From Gordonia westfalica (lineage in GTDB: Bacteria; Actinomycetota; Actinomycetes; Mycobacteriales; Mycobacteriaceae), in NCBI RefSeq assembly GCF_900105725.1, contig NZ_FNLM01000036.1:248001-312000 (forward strand): a DNA stretch of 64,000 nucleotides. The letters are read 5' to 3'. Of this stretch, positions 52,672 through 61,415 are shown piece after piece. The translations under genes were made by a program, and so were the position numbers. The stretch's first letter is position 1. The number at the start of each line of letters is the position of its first letter. The notes under the pieces were generated by a model. It made no database searches, had not been told where the DNA came from, and saw nothing but the letters and a program-made list of their open reading frames with translations.

Positions 52672-53402
52672 GAGTGCACCTCCCGCGCCATCGCCCGCGC
52701 GTTCATGATGATCGCGTGCAGCGGTTTGGTGAGTCGAAGGTATTCGTAACCGTTTCCGGCGGAGGAGAACTCACCGCGGAGCGCGCGACGCATGAAGTCG
52801 TCGGTGTCGGACAGCATCAGATCCACCCAGGTGGCGGGGGCGGCCTCGAAGGTGAACGTGGCACCCAGCAGGGCTCGCCGCGTGACATCGATGACCTGAC
52901 CCTTGTAGATGCGCAGGTGCACTTCACGGTCACCGCATCGCAGTCCGACGGTGCCGTCCCAAGTGGAGACCGACGAGGTGAACGCGGCGTCGGAATGCAA
53001 CCGTCCACGCAGTTGCTCACCCCACTCGACCGAGCAGAAGTCAAGAGAAGGAACAACTTCGGGACGGACCTCGGTACGCCAGGTCTCTGTTCCGCATTCG
53101 CGGACCCGCCCGGTGTCGTCGAGGAGACGGATCTCCCGATCGATGCCGTCGGGGCCGACGCGGGTCACGACGGTCGTGGCCTGGATACGGTCCGACTCGG
53201 TGATCGGCTCTGCGGCCGACCAGGTGACACCGGCCCGTGCGGCGGCCGGGATCGGATCGGCCAGCCACTCCGCCAGCACCATCCCGAACGACTGTGAACG
53301 AGAAGGGATGCGGAGTCCGTGACGTTCCAACACGTCGGTGGCGAGGTGGGTGCCGCTGGAGGTCCGGACGCCCACTCGGTGCGACGCGATCACCGTGGTC
53401 AT
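52668..53402 (-). CDS. Hotdog-like plus SCP2-like protein
   Basis: 244 residues with two parts. The first about 115 (WLADPIPAAARAGVTWSAAEPITESD) look like a degenerate hotdog or MaoC-like region. The second (WGEQLRGRLHSDAAF, HLRIYKGQVIDVTRRALLGATFTFEA) resembles the SCP2 sterol-carrier fold, which binds lipids or acyl-CoAs. It likely carries the hydrophobic substrate of the operon. It overlaps the ACAD stop and the hydrolase start (ATGA at both ends). Domain calls are by pattern only. Confidence 0.55.
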   Translation of the reverse strand: MTTVIASHRVGVRTSSGTHLATDVLERHGLRIPSRSQSFGMVLAEWLADPIPAAARAGVTWSAAEPITESDRIQATTVVTRVGPDGIDREIRLLDDTGRVRECGTETWRTEVRPEVVPSLDFCSVEWGEQLRGRLHSDAAFTSSVSTWDGTVGLRCGDREVHLRIYKGQVIDVTRRALLGATFTFEAAPATWVDLMLSDTDDFMRRALRGEFSSAGNGYEYLRLTKPLHAIIMNARAMAREVHS

Positions 53403-54592
53403 GACCCGGCCCTACCCAGCAACTCGTCGGAGATGATGCGCATCTGGATCTCGCTGGTGCCCTCGAAGATCTTGGTGAGACGTGCGTCGCGCCAATGCCG
53501 TTCGACCTGGAAGTCCGTGGTGTACCCGGCGCCGCCGTGGATCTGGACGGCCTCGCTCGTCACGTGTTCGGCCATCTCGGTGGCGACGAGCTTGCACATC
53601 GACGCCTCGAGCGAACACCGCCGGCCGGTGTCGATGTCGGTGGCCACCGAGTACATCAGCTGGCGGGCCGCCTCGATGTCCGCGGCCATCTTGGCGATCT
53701 TGAAACGCAGGTGTTGGAAGTCCGCGAGCTCGTGGCCGAACTGCTTACGGGTGTGCATGTAGGCGATCGAGTCCTCGAGCGCGGCGCGGGCCAGGCCGAT
53801 CGCCCGGGCGGCCGTGTGCGCGCGACCGACCTCGAGCCCGCTGACCGCCAGGTAGAAGCCTTTGCCCTGCTCGCCGAGCATGCGATCGGCGGGGATGCGG
53901 AAGTTGTCGAAGGACAGTTCCCAGGTGCTCCAGCCGAAGTAGCCGATCTTGCGGACCTTGGTGCCGGAGATGCCCTCGGGGAAGACGCCGCGTTCCTTCT
54001 CGACGAGGAAGGCGCTGATGCCGCGGTGCGGCTTGGCCGGGTCCTTGTTCGGGTCGGTGCGGGCGAACAGCACAAGGTAGTCGGCCTCGTCGGCGTAGGT
54101 GCACCACATCTTGGTGCCGTTGACGACCCAGTCGTCGCCGTCACGCGTCGCGCGGCAGGAGATGTTTGCGACGTCGGAGCCCGCCTCGGCCTCGGAGAGC
54201 GCATAGGCGCCGAGGTACTCGCCACGTGCCACGCGTGGCAGCAGCGCGGCCTCCTGCTCGGGGGTGAAGCCGCCGCCCATGCCGTTGCCGCGTGCCAGCA
54301 GTCCCGACACACTCATCCATGCACGCGAGAGCTCCTCGGCGACAAGGCAGTACTCGAAGACGCCGAGTCCGAGGCCGCCGTGCTCCTCGGGGATCATGAT
54401 GCCGAAGAACCCGACCTCGGCCATCGCCTTCTTGAGGGTGTCGGGGATGGTTCCCTGGACTGGGTCGAGCTCGTTGGCGACCGGCAGGACCTGCTTCATG
54501 GCGAAGTCGCGGGCGAGGTCGCGGATGGCGATCCGGTCCTCGGTCAGATATCGCGGGCTGTCGGTCCGGGGCTGTGACGGCCGATGGGTCAT
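53399..54592 (-). CDS. Acyl-CoA dehydrogenase
   Basis: 397-residue homomeric-type ACAD. Seen are ALSEAEAGSDVANISCRATRD near residue 125, KMWCTYADEADYLVL, RKQFGHELADFQHLRFKIAKMA, and HGGAGYTTDFQVERHWRDAR with FEGTSEIQMRII holding the usual Glu. First gene of a five-gene ATGA-coupled operon (ACAD, SCP2-like, hydrolase, CoA ligase, thiolase). Start at 54592 lies 57 bases from the operator at 54649. Confidence 0.9.
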   Translation of the reverse strand: MTHRPSQPRTDSPRYLTEDRIAIRDLARDFAMKQVLPVANELDPVQGTIPDTLKKAMAEVGFFGIMIPEEHGGLGLGVFEYCLVAEELSRAWMSVSGLLARGNGMGGGFTPEQEAALLPRVARGEYLGAYALSEAEAGSDVANISCRATRDGDDWVVNGTKMWCTYADEADYLVLFARTDPNKDPAKPHRGISAFLVEKERGVFPEGISGTKVRKIGYFGWSTWELSFDNFRIPADRMLGEQGKGFYLAVSGLEVGRAHTAARAIGLARAALEDSIAYMHTRKQFGHELADFQHLRFKIAKMAADIEAARQLMYSVATDIDTGRRCSLEASMCKLVATEMAEHVTSEAVQIHGGAGYTTDFQVERHWRDARLTKIFEGTSEIQMRIISDELLGRAGS

Positions 54593-54648
54593 GGCCTTCT
54601 CCTAGTGAATGCGAGCCGGAGGGATCGAGTCGGTGGCACGATCACTCA

Positions 54649-54662
54649 TTAACGGTCGTTCA
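54649..54662. promoter_or_regulatory. TetR operator, copy 1
   Basis: Minus-strand reading TGAACGACCGTTAA, differing in one base from the copy at 55401 (TGAACGAGCGTTAA); core AACG-N2-CGTT is a perfect dyad. It lies upstream of the ACAD operon and just after the tetR stop. Confidence 0.75.
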
Positions 54663-54678
54663 CCATTAGAGCACCGGG

Positions 54679-55305
54679 TCAGCCGGCGGTCAATGCCTGA
54701 TCGAGCCCTGGCCGGTATCCGACGAGGTTGAGCGCGTACTGGCCGTAGTCCTCCGCGACCTCTTCTGCCGTCCGCGGTCCGTCGGGTCGGAACCACACGG
54801 GGATTCCGGCGCACATCAGGAGAACCGCGGTGACCGCCTGGTGTACGCGATCCACATGAAACAAACCCTGGTCGACGGCCCTTTCGGCGATGTCGATGAA
54901 CTGTTGCTCCTGGGCATCACGCGAGCCGACGACGCGCTTGCGGTCGATCTCGCCCAGGTAGCGCAGCTCGGTGTTCGCGACCAGGCATTCGCGAGGCTTC
55001 TGTGCGGTGTAGAGGGCATGCGTGACGACCGCCGCACGCCACTGTTCGGCGGGGGACTTGCCGGCCCGGCGGATCGCGTTACGGGTTGCGGTGAACTGCT
55101 CGTCGCTCGCGGTGCGGAGGATCTCGACCAGTAGATCGGACTTGTTCTCGAAGTGGTTGTACACGTTCGCGGCGCTGCAACCAGCGCGATTGCCGATGGT
55201 GCGCATCGTCGCGCCGTGGAATCCGGCGGTGAAGAACTCGTCGAGCGCGGCGTCGAGTATGCGGTCGCGGGACGCGGCGGTCGCCGACGGCGATCGGGTG
55301 TTCAT
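54679..55305 (-). CDS. TetR family transcriptional regulator
   Basis: 208 residues starting at ATG 55305. The DNA-binding domain is SRDRILDAALDEFFTAGFHGATMRTIGNRAG with AANVYNHFENKSDLLVEIL (outlined) at about residues 12-60. The ligand domain has several Cys and Arg, similar to KstR2-like/FadR-like TetR regulators of acyl-CoA metabolism. Near-identical operators occur upstream of the ACAD operon and of the 55468 gene, so it likely represses both until an acyl-CoA binds. The open frame extends to 55374 but without RBS. Confidence 0.9.
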   Translation of the reverse strand: MNTRSPSATAASRDRILDAALDEFFTAGFHGATMRTIGNRAGCSAANVYNHFENKSDLLVEILRTASDEQFTATRNAIRRAGKSPAEQWRAAVVTHALYTAQKPRECLVANTELRYLGEIDRKRVVGSRDAQEQQFIDIAERAVDQGLFHVDRVHQAVTAVLLMCAGIPVWFRPDGPRTAEEVAEDYGQYALNLVGYRPGLDQALTAG

Positions 55306-55360
55306 CTGCTCAGGGTAAGGCGGAGTCGTCCGACCAGCAAGGACGCGTAGCCGAGGTCGG

Positions 55361-55414
55361 TTGACGCTTCCCATCGAGTCGGTTTATGGTGTGGCTCACA
55401 TGAACGAGCGTTAA
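55361..55414 (+). promoter_or_regulatory. Promoter and TetR operator, copy 2
   Basis: A -35 TTGACG (55361-55366), 18-base spacer and -10 TATGGT (55385-55390) precede TGAACGAGCGTTAA (55401-55414), which would cover the transcription start. Placement just downstream of the -10 fits repression of the 55468 operon. Confidence 0.65.
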
Positions 55415-55467
55415 TCTAGGTAATCAACCACACGGCCCCGATCGCGGGCCGACTCCGGAGGATGCGC

Positions 55468-55962
55468 ATGACCACGAGCACCGAACCCGATCTGGCCGCG
55501 CGGGTGACGCGCCTCGAAGATCTCGAGGCGATCCGCGCGCTGGACGCGCGGTATTGCCGTCACCTCGACGACGGGAACTGGGATGACCTGATGGCCCTGT
55601 TCACCGACGACGGCGAGTTCGACGGCCTGTCGAACCCGCGTGGCAAGACCGAGATGCGGGCCTTCTTCGCAGGCCTCGCCGATGGTGGCCTCACATCGTT
55701 CTGGCACTTCATCACCAACCTCGAGATCGAGATCGACGGTGACCGGGCCGTTGCCCGGTCCTTCCTGTGGCAGCCGTGCGTACTCGACGGCATCGCGTCG
55801 ATCGCAGCAGGTCGGTACACCGACGAGCTGGTCAAGCAGGACGGGCGGTGGCTGTACCGGGTGAAGAAGGTGCGCTTCCATTTCTTCGGACCGCTCACCG
55901 ACGGATGGGACGAGGATCAGTTCGCGCTGGACTCGGCACGCGCTGCGGCGGTGAACCGGTGA
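55468..55962 (+). CDS. NTF2-like (SnoaL-type) protein
   Basis: 164-residue alpha+beta barrel protein. LEDLEAIRALDARYCRHLDDGNWDDLMALFTDDGEFDG (in outline) near residues 15-50 is the standard SnoaL_4 opening, with WHFITNLEIEIDGDRA and GRYTDELVKQDGRWLY later. Such proteins act as isomerases, dehydratases or hydroxylase small-subunit relatives. ATG 55468 is set by GGAGG at 55457-55461; ATG 55462 would leave no spacing. The stop overlaps the next GTG by a GTGA. Confidence 0.75.
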   Translation: MTTSTEPDLAARVTRLEDLEAIRALDARYCRHLDDGNWDDLMALFTDDGEFDGLSNPRGKTEMRAFFAGLADGGLTSFWHFITNLEIEIDGDRAVARSFLWQPCVLDGIASIAAGRYTDELVKQDGRWLYRVKKVRFHFFGPLTDGWDEDQFALDSARAAAVNR

Positions 55963-56336
55963 CCGAGCCGAGAACGCCGGCGGCCGGGGTGCGCTGGACC
56001 GACATGCTGGCCCTGCCCGAGATCGTCGAACTGCGTCGGCGTCGCCGAACCGTCACCATCGGCCTGGGCGTTGCGACGATCGCGCTGTTCGCGGCGTTCA
56101 TCGTCGGCTTCGCCTACTTCCCCGAAACCCTGGGTAGCACGATGATTGCCGGAATTCCGTTGTCTCTGTGGGTGGTTCTCGCGGAGTTCGTCGGCACCTG
56201 GGTTCTGGTGTTCTCCTACTTCAAGCTGTCGGCGACCTATCTACAACCGGCCGCGGACTCTGCGACCGCCGCGGTGACGGCGGTCATCAGGGACGCCGAC
56301 ACGACGGGCATCTCGACGAGGGAGTACTCGGCATGA
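55959..56336 (+). CDS. DUF485 membrane protein (YjcH-like)
   Basis: 125 residues with two hydrophobic helices (about residues 33-55 and 66-90) and an N-terminal ELRRRRRTVTIGLG basic cluster. DUF485 proteins are encoded next to ActP-type solute:sodium symporters, as here: its stop overlaps the symporter ATG. It probably helps assemble or regulate the transporter. GTG start overlaps the previous stop. Confidence 0.85.
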   Translation: MTEPRTPAAGVRWTDMLALPEIVELRRRRRTVTIGLGVATIALFAAFIVGFAYFPETLGSTMIAGIPLSLWVVLAEFVGTWVLVFSYFKLSATYLQPAADSATAAVTAVIRDADTTGISTREYSA

Positions 56337-57943
56337 GCAACGACACCGACTTCTTGGCCATCGCCATCTGCGTGGCGGTCATCTCGCTGACCCTGTGGAT
56401 CACCTTCGCGGTGGCGCGACGGTCGCGCAGTGCAGACGGGTTCTTCGCTGCGGGACGGTCGATCAAGAGCTGGCAGAACGGCTTTGCCATCTCCGGCGAG
56501 TTCATCTCGGCGGGCAGCTTCCTGGGTACCACCGGATTGATCTTCTACAAGGGTGTCGACGGAACGATCATCCTGTTCACCTCGGTCATCTCGTTCATCC
56601 CGGTCCTGCTGCTCCTCGCAGAGAAGATGCGCAACATAGGCAAGTACACGATCGGCGACGTTCTGGTCTTCCGGACCGAGTCCCGTGGCGTGCGTGTGGC
56701 CGTCGCCCTCAGCACCGTCGCGACCGGAACGTTCGTCCTGCTCGCCCAGTTGGTCGCCGCGGGCACACTTCTCGAGGCGATCTCGGGAGTCCCGTTCTGG
56801 GTTTCGGTGCTCGTCGCGGGAACCCTCATGGCGGTCTATGTCTTCGTCGGCGGGATGGTCGCCACCACCTGGGTTCAGGTGATCAAGTCCTCCATCCTGG
56901 CCATTCTCGCGGCGGTGATCGCGCTGGGCGTGCTGGCGAAGTTCGGCTTCAGCCTCCCTCTCCTGTTCTCGTCGGCCACCGAGCACGCCGTGGAGAGCGA
57001 CGCGATCTTCACCCCGGGCGTGATCTTCGGCGACGGTGGAACGATCAACCTGCTCTCCTACGCACTGACTTTCGCGCTCGGCACGGCCGGCATGGCGCAC
57101 ATCCTGATCCGGTTCTTCACCGTGCCGGAGGCGGGAAGCGCGCGTCGCTCGCTGGGATGGACCGTGGCGCTGTGCAGCATGTTCTACCTGATCGTCGTCC
57201 TCATGGGCTTCGGCGCGGCTGCTGTTCTCGGTGGCGACGGTTCCGAGAAGGTCGGTCCCGGAGGCAACCTCGCAGCACCGGTGCTGGTCACGGAGCTGGG
57301 CGGCGGCGAGGGAACTCTCGGCGGCTCGCTCGCGCTCGCGCTCGTCTCGGCAGTGGCCTTCGCCTCGATCGTCGCGGTGGTCGCCGGCGTGGTGATCTCC
57401 GCCGCCGGCACTTTCGCGAGGGATGTGTGGCCGTCGCTGGTCCGGGCGAACCGTGGCGCCGGTGACCCGGCGGTCGAGGTCGACGAGGAGCAGCAGGCTC
57501 GGGTGGCCCGCTACGGCGCAGTGGTGTTCAGTGTCTTCGCGATCGGGACCACCCTCATGATCGGCGACGACACCAACATCACCTACTTCATGGGGATGGC
57601 GTTCATGGTGGCCGGCAGTGCTCATCTCCCGGCGCTGGTGCTCAGTCTGAGCTGGCGGCGCTTCACCGCAGTCGGGGCCAGATGGGGAATCCTCACCGGT
57701 TTGATCTCGACGATCCTCACCCTCATGCTGACCGACGCCCTCTGGATGGGCAGCGGCGACGCACCTCTCGGCATACAGCTGCCGGTCATCATCACCTTGC
57801 CGCTCGGCCTCGCCGCCTGCGTGCTGGGATCCCTGCTCTCGGGGCGCACCATCGAGGATGCCGGTCACGACGACGAGAAGTTCGCCGAGATGATCGTGCG
57901 GGCGGAGACCGGAATCGGTGCGGAGGCCGCCTCGACGCACTGA
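56333..57943 (+). CDS. Sodium:solute symporter, ActP-like monocarboxylate permease
   Basis: 536 residues with about thirteen membrane helices. ARRSRSADGFFAAGRSIKSWQNGFAISGEFISAGSFLG (outlined, residues 28-65) and RNIGKYTIGDVLVFR near residue 102 are SSS-family signatures, and the accompanying DUF485 protein marks the acetate/propionate permease ActP group. It likely imports a short or medium carboxylate for the neighbouring CoA ligase and ACAD genes, under TetR control through the promoter near 55361. A 12-base hairpin follows. Confidence 0.9.
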   Translation: MSNDTDFLAIAICVAVISLTLWITFAVARRSRSADGFFAAGRSIKSWQNGFAISGEFISAGSFLGTTGLIFYKGVDGTIILFTSVISFIPVLLLLAEKMRNIGKYTIGDVLVFRTESRGVRVAVALSTVATGTFVLLAQLVAAGTLLEAISGVPFWVSVLVAGTLMAVYVFVGGMVATTWVQVIKSSILAILAAVIALGVLAKFGFSLPLLFSSATEHAVESDAIFTPGVIFGDGGTINLLSYALTFALGTAGMAHILIRFFTVPEAGSARRSLGWTVALCSMFYLIVVLMGFGAAAVLGGDGSEKVGPGGNLAAPVLVTELGGGEGTLGGSLALALVSAVAFASIVAVVAGVVISAAGTFARDVWPSLVRANRGAGDPAVEVDEEQQARVARYGAVVFSVFAIGTTLMIGDDTNITYFMGMAFMVAGSAHLPALVLSLSWRRFTAVGARWGILTGLISTILTLMLTDALWMGSGDAPLGIQLPVIITLPLGLAACVLGSLLSGRTIEDAGHDDEKFAEMIVRAETGIGAEAASTH

Positions 57944-57955
57944 TTCGGTGACAAT

Positions 57956-57994
57956 CTCCTCGGACCCAGGGCTTCGGCGGTAGGGTCCGGGGAG
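57956..57994. terminator. Hairpin between symporter and SDR genes
   Basis: CTCCTCGGACCC (57956-57967) pairs with GGGTCCGGGGAG (57983-57994), twelve pairs with one G-U, 15-base loop. It probably ends the symporter transcript; it abuts the ATG at 57995, which argues against that ATG as the SDR start. Confidence 0.55.
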
Positions 57995-58012
57995 ATGAAA
58001 GGGGTTCGGCAC

Positions 58013-58840
58013 GTGGGATCTTCGGCGCAGGGACGGCTGGCAGGCAAGGTCGCGTTCATCACGGGCGTCGCCCGAGGTCAGGGGCGGGCCCACGCGGTAC
58101 GGCTGGCGTCGGAGGGTGCGCAGATCATCGGCGTCGATCTCGCCGGGCCGCTGCCGGGCGTTCCGTACGATCCCGCCACCGAGGACGATCTCGCCGAGAC
58201 CCGGCGGCTGGTCGAGGACCTCGGCGCCAAGGCTGTCCTCACCCGTTGTGACACCAGAGATCTCGACGGACTCTCCGCGGCCGTCGGCGACGCGGTCGAG
58301 GCACTCGGCGGGCTCGACGTCGTGGTCGCGAACGCGGGTATCTGCATCCCCGAGACGTGGGATGAGGTGACCCCGCAGAGCTTCCGCGACACGATGGACA
58401 TCAACGTGACCGGCGTCTGGAACACCGTCACCGCTGCGGCTCCGCATCTCATCGACCGCGGTGGGGGATCGATCATCCTGACCAGCTCACTCGCCGGGAA
58501 GAAGCTGCAGCCCTTCATGGTCCACTACACGACGAGCAAGCATGCGCTGGTCGGGATGTCGCGTGCCTTTGCGGCGGAGCTGGGACAGCACGACATCCGC
58601 GTCAACACAGTGCACCCCGGTGCGGTGATCACGCCGATGGGCTCCGGGCGCATGGTGGAACGCATCGAGGAGACGAACAAGGCGAACCCGCGTCTCGCCG
58701 GCATGGGGATGACCTTCCTGAACCAGTTCGCCGCCGAGGCCGACGAGGTCGCGAACGTGGTGGCCTTCCTGGCGTCCGACGAGTCGAAGTTCATCACCGC
58801 CGAGGAGATCTCGATCGACGGTGGCGCGCAGCATTTCTGA
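58013..58840 (+). CDS. Mycofactocin-coupled SDR
   Basis: 275-residue SDR. GRLAGKVAFITGVARGQGRAHAVRLASEGAQIIGVDL (outlined) and the YDPATEDDLAETRRLVEDLG insert are typical of the mycofactocin-linked SDR group (TIGR03971), which hold NAD tightly and pass electrons to mycofactocin. Catalytic residues in TSSLAGKKLQPFMVHYTTSKHAL. GTG 58013 follows AAAGGGG with 8-base spacing; ATG 57995 lies at the foot of a hairpin with no spacing to GGGGAG. Carveol or other alcohols are possible substrates. Hairpin terminator at 58853. Confidence 0.8.
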   Translation: MGSSAQGRLAGKVAFITGVARGQGRAHAVRLASEGAQIIGVDLAGPLPGVPYDPATEDDLAETRRLVEDLGAKAVLTRCDTRDLDGLSAAVGDAVEALGGLDVVVANAGICIPETWDEVTPQSFRDTMDINVTGVWNTVTAAAPHLIDRGGGSIILTSSLAGKKLQPFMVHYTTSKHALVGMSRAFAAELGQHDIRVNTVHPGAVITPMGSGRMVERIEETNKANPRLAGMGMTFLNQFAAEADEVANVVAFLASDESKFITAEEISIDGGAQHF

Positions 58841-58852
58841 GGAGACCGCAGA

Positions 58853-58892
58853 ACGCGCAGTATGGGCCGTGTACCCGGCCCGCACTGCGCGT
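58853..58892. terminator. Bidirectional terminator hairpin
   Basis: ACGCGCAGT (58853-58861) pairs with ACTGCGCGT (58884-58892), with an inner GGGCCG/CGGCCC stem (58864-58869, 58876-58881), between the convergent SDR and FAD oxidoreductase genes. Confidence 0.8.
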
Positions 58893-58921
58893 CCACGCCC
58901 TTGCCACACTGATGGATCAGA

Positions 58922-60115
58922 TCAGCGCATCTCGCCGGCTCCCTCGTAGGGGTTGAGGCTCAGCAGCAGGTCGCCCTCTTCGAAGCGCGAGTACCGGAAG
59001 TCGCGCGGGTCGACGTTCTTGAGGGTCGTGGTGCCGGTGAGCAGGAGGTCGGCGACCAGTTTGCCCACGGCGGGAGAGATCTTGAAGCCGTGGCCGGAGA
59101 ATCCGGTCGCGAGGAACAGGCCGTCGACCGGAGCGGGACCGATGATCGGGTTGTAGTCCGGTGTGACGTCGTACGCGCCGACATACGAACTGGTGATGCG
59201 AGGGTCGGGCATGTCCGGGAGGCGATGCCCCGCCTTCATGACGATCTTGTCGACCGTGCTCGCGTCGGCGCGATTGATGTAGTTGTCGGGGTCGATGTAC
59301 TCGGGCGCCGAATGGTCCGAATTGCCCATGAGCAGTTCGCCGTTGGGCTCGCGGCAGATGTAGGAGAGGCCGGCGAGGTCGGAGAGCACCGGTACGACGG
59401 GCGTCGGTTCGCCCTGGTCGATGAGAACCAGCTGCGCGCGTTGTGCCTTCACGTCGACCGGGACGCCGACACCGGCGGTCAGCTGCGGGGTCCACGGGCC
59501 GGCGGCGACGATGACCGTGTCGGCGTGGATGGCGTCGCCGTTGGCGAGCTGCGCGCCGATGACTCGACCGCTGCTGTCCTGCAGGAGTTCCGTGACCGCG
59601 GTCGACTGCTTGATCTTGACCCCGAGTTTGCGGGCGGACGCGCCGAAGGCCATACCGGCCATGTAGGCCTCGCCACGTCCGCCGAGCGGCTCGTAGGCGA
59701 AAGCGGCGAAGTCGTCGAGGTGCAGTCCTGGCCACAGTTCGGCCATCTTGTCGTGACCGATGAGTGAGACGTCGATCCCGAGGCCCTGCATCATGGAGAC
59801 GTTCGCCTCCAGCGGCGCGATGTTGTTCTCACCCACGCCCACCACGTATCCGCACTGCTGGAAGGCCATGTCGTCGCCGAAGAGCTCAGTGGCCCGCGTG
59901 AAGATGTCGACGCCGTACCAGGACATCGCAGCCAGCGACGGGTTGCCGTAATGGCAGCGCACGACGCCGCTGGACTTGCCGGTCATTCCCGAGCAGAGGG
60001 TGTCCCGCTCGACGACGAGAACATCGGTCACGCCCTGGTCGGCGAGAGACCACGCGATCGCGAGACCCTCGAGTCCGCCGCCGACGATGAGATAACGAAC
60101 AGTTGTGGTTGCCAT
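58922..60115 (-). CDS. FAD-dependent oxidoreductase, sarcosine/amine oxidase-like (DAO family)
   Basis: 397 residues. The FAD dinucleotide fold is YLIVGGGLEGLAIAWSLADQG near residue 9, ERDTLCSGMTGKSSGVVRCHYGNP follows, and the C-terminal ATGFSGHGFKISPAVGKLVADL is the second FAD motif of sarcosine oxidase beta-like and glycine oxidase-like enzymes. It oxidises a secondary or primary amine or amino acid to an imine with peroxide. It is downstream of the M20 hydrolase on the same strand after 61 bases. Substrate unknown. Confidence 0.85.
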   Translation of the reverse strand: MATTTVRYLIVGGGLEGLAIAWSLADQGVTDVLVVERDTLCSGMTGKSSGVVRCHYGNPSLAAMSWYGVDIFTRATELFGDDMAFQQCGYVVGVGENNIAPLEANVSMMQGLGIDVSLIGHDKMAELWPGLHLDDFAAFAYEPLGGRGEAYMAGMAFGASARKLGVKIKQSTAVTELLQDSSGRVIGAQLANGDAIHADTVIVAAGPWTPQLTAGVGVPVDVKAQRAQLVLIDQGEPTPVVPVLSDLAGLSYICREPNGELLMGNSDHSAPEYIDPDNYINRADASTVDKIVMKAGHRLPDMPDPRITSSYVGAYDVTPDYNPIIGPAPVDGLFLATGFSGHGFKISPAVGKLVADLLLTGTTTLKNVDPRDFRYSRFEEGDLLLSLNPYEGAGEMR

Positions 60116-60176
60116 GGCAGTTCACCTTTCGGTTGAGGTCAGGGGGATGAAGCGTTGGGGGTGTGAAGGATTCGGT

Positions 60177-61415
60177 TCAGCCGAGGAGTTCGGCGAGAAC
60201 GGTGGCGAGGGCGTCGCCGCCGCGATCGGCGTCGGGGTCTTCGACGTACTCCTCGGGGGAGTGCGAGATACCGGTCGGGTTGCGCACGAACAACATTGCG
60301 GTGGGGATACGCTCCTTGAGGACGCCGGCGTCGTGTCCGGCGCCGGTCGGGAGGATGGGGGCGTCGGGCAGGATCGACGACAACCGTCCGCGCAGCGCGG
60401 GGTCGAAGTCGACGCGCGGGCTCATCGAGGCCTCGGTCAGCGTCATCGTGCAGCCCTCGGCGGCCGCGTGTTCGCGTGCCGCCGCGGCGATGTCGGCGAC
60501 GAGAGCGGCGACGACCCCGTCGTCGGAATGCCTGACGTCGAGCCACACGTCGACCCGCGAGGCGATCACGTTGCTGCCGCCGGGAACCGGATCGAGTTTG
60601 CCGACCGTCGCGCGTGCACCGTCGACCAGCTTGCCCAGGCGCCGGACATCGATCACCGTGGCGGCCGCGGCCACCATCGGATCGCTGCGGTCGTTCATCA
60701 GCGTCGTCCCGGCGTGGTTGCCCTGCCCCGAGAAGGAGAGCAGCCATCGGCCGTGGCCGAGGATCGACGACCCGATCGCGACGGGCGAGCCGTGGTCGAT
60801 GAGGCCGCGGCCCTGCTCGACGTGGAGTTCGACGAAACACCCGATCTGGGAGAGACGTTCGTCGTCGCGTCCCATGTGAGCCGGGTCGAGGCCGTTGCGG
60901 GCGGCCAGCTCGGCGAACGTGGTGCCATCGGCATCGGTGAGGCCCATGGCACGTTCGACCGAGACCGCCCCGGTCATCAACTGCGAACCGAGACAGGCGA
61001 GTCCGTAACGTGAGCCCTCTTCCTCCGGGAACACGGCGAGTGCGAGCGGGCGTGCCGGCTCGATGTTCCGGGCCCGCAGGATGTCCACGGCATTGAGGGC
61101 CGAGGCGACGCCGAGAGGGCCGTCGAAGGCGCCGCCGCCGGGCACCGAATCGAGATGGCTCCCGGTGACCACCGCATCGGACAGTGGCGCCCCGGTCGGG
61201 TTCCACCATGCCCAGATGATCCCGTTGCGATCGCATTCGACGTCGAGGGAGCGGTCCGTGGCGGCCGCGGTGAACCATTCGCGCAGTTCGAGTTCGGCAC
61301 TCGAGTACACGGGCCGGCTGTAACCGCCTCGCGATGCATCCGTGCCGATGCCGGCGATCTCGGCCATCAGGCCGCTCACCGTCGAACCGACGTGTGTGTT
61401 GTCTGCCATTCTCAA
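60177..61415 (-). CDS. M20-family amidohydrolase (allantoate/N-carbamoyl-amino-acid hydrolase type)
   Basis: 412 residues. Zinc ligands are seen in GSHLDSVPGGGAFDGPLGV near residue 85 and FPEEEGSRYG near residue 125, with ELHVEQGRGLIDHG near residue 185, NHAGTT near residue 225 and GAGHDAGVL with GISHSPEEY near the C-terminus. It cleaves an N-carbamoyl, ureido or formimino group. ATG 61415 overlaps the hutD stop by four bases; ATG 61409 is a second choice. With HutD it may belong to histidine or hydantoin use, but no other hut gene is present here. Confidence 0.85.
   Translation of the reverse strand: MRMADNTHVGSTVSGLMAEIAGIGTDASRGGYSRPVYSSAELELREWFTAAATDRSLDVECDRNGIIWAWWNPTGAPLSDAVVTGSHLDSVPGGGAFDGPLGVASALNAVDILRARNIEPARPLALAVFPEEEGSRYGLACLGSQLMTGAVSVERAMGLTDADGTTFAELAARNGLDPAHMGRDDERLSQIGCFVELHVEQGRGLIDHGSPVAIGSSILGHGRWLLSFSGQGNHAGTTLMNDRSDPMVAAAATVIDVRRLGKLVDGARATVGKLDPVPGGSNVIASRVDVWLDVRHSDDGVVAALVADIAAAAREHAAAEGCTMTLTEASMSPRVDFDPALRGRLSSILPDAPILPTGAGHDAGVLKERIPTAMLFVRNPTGISHSPEEYVEDPDADRGGDALATVLAELLG

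Noticed and set aside
56237..58447. A 736-codon open frame on the minus strand opposite the symporter and DUF485 genes
   Set aside because: Composition is Arg/Asp/His-rich with no fold or motif, and the plus strand carries clear SSS and SDR proteins; it is an antisense shadow typical of high-G+C DNA.
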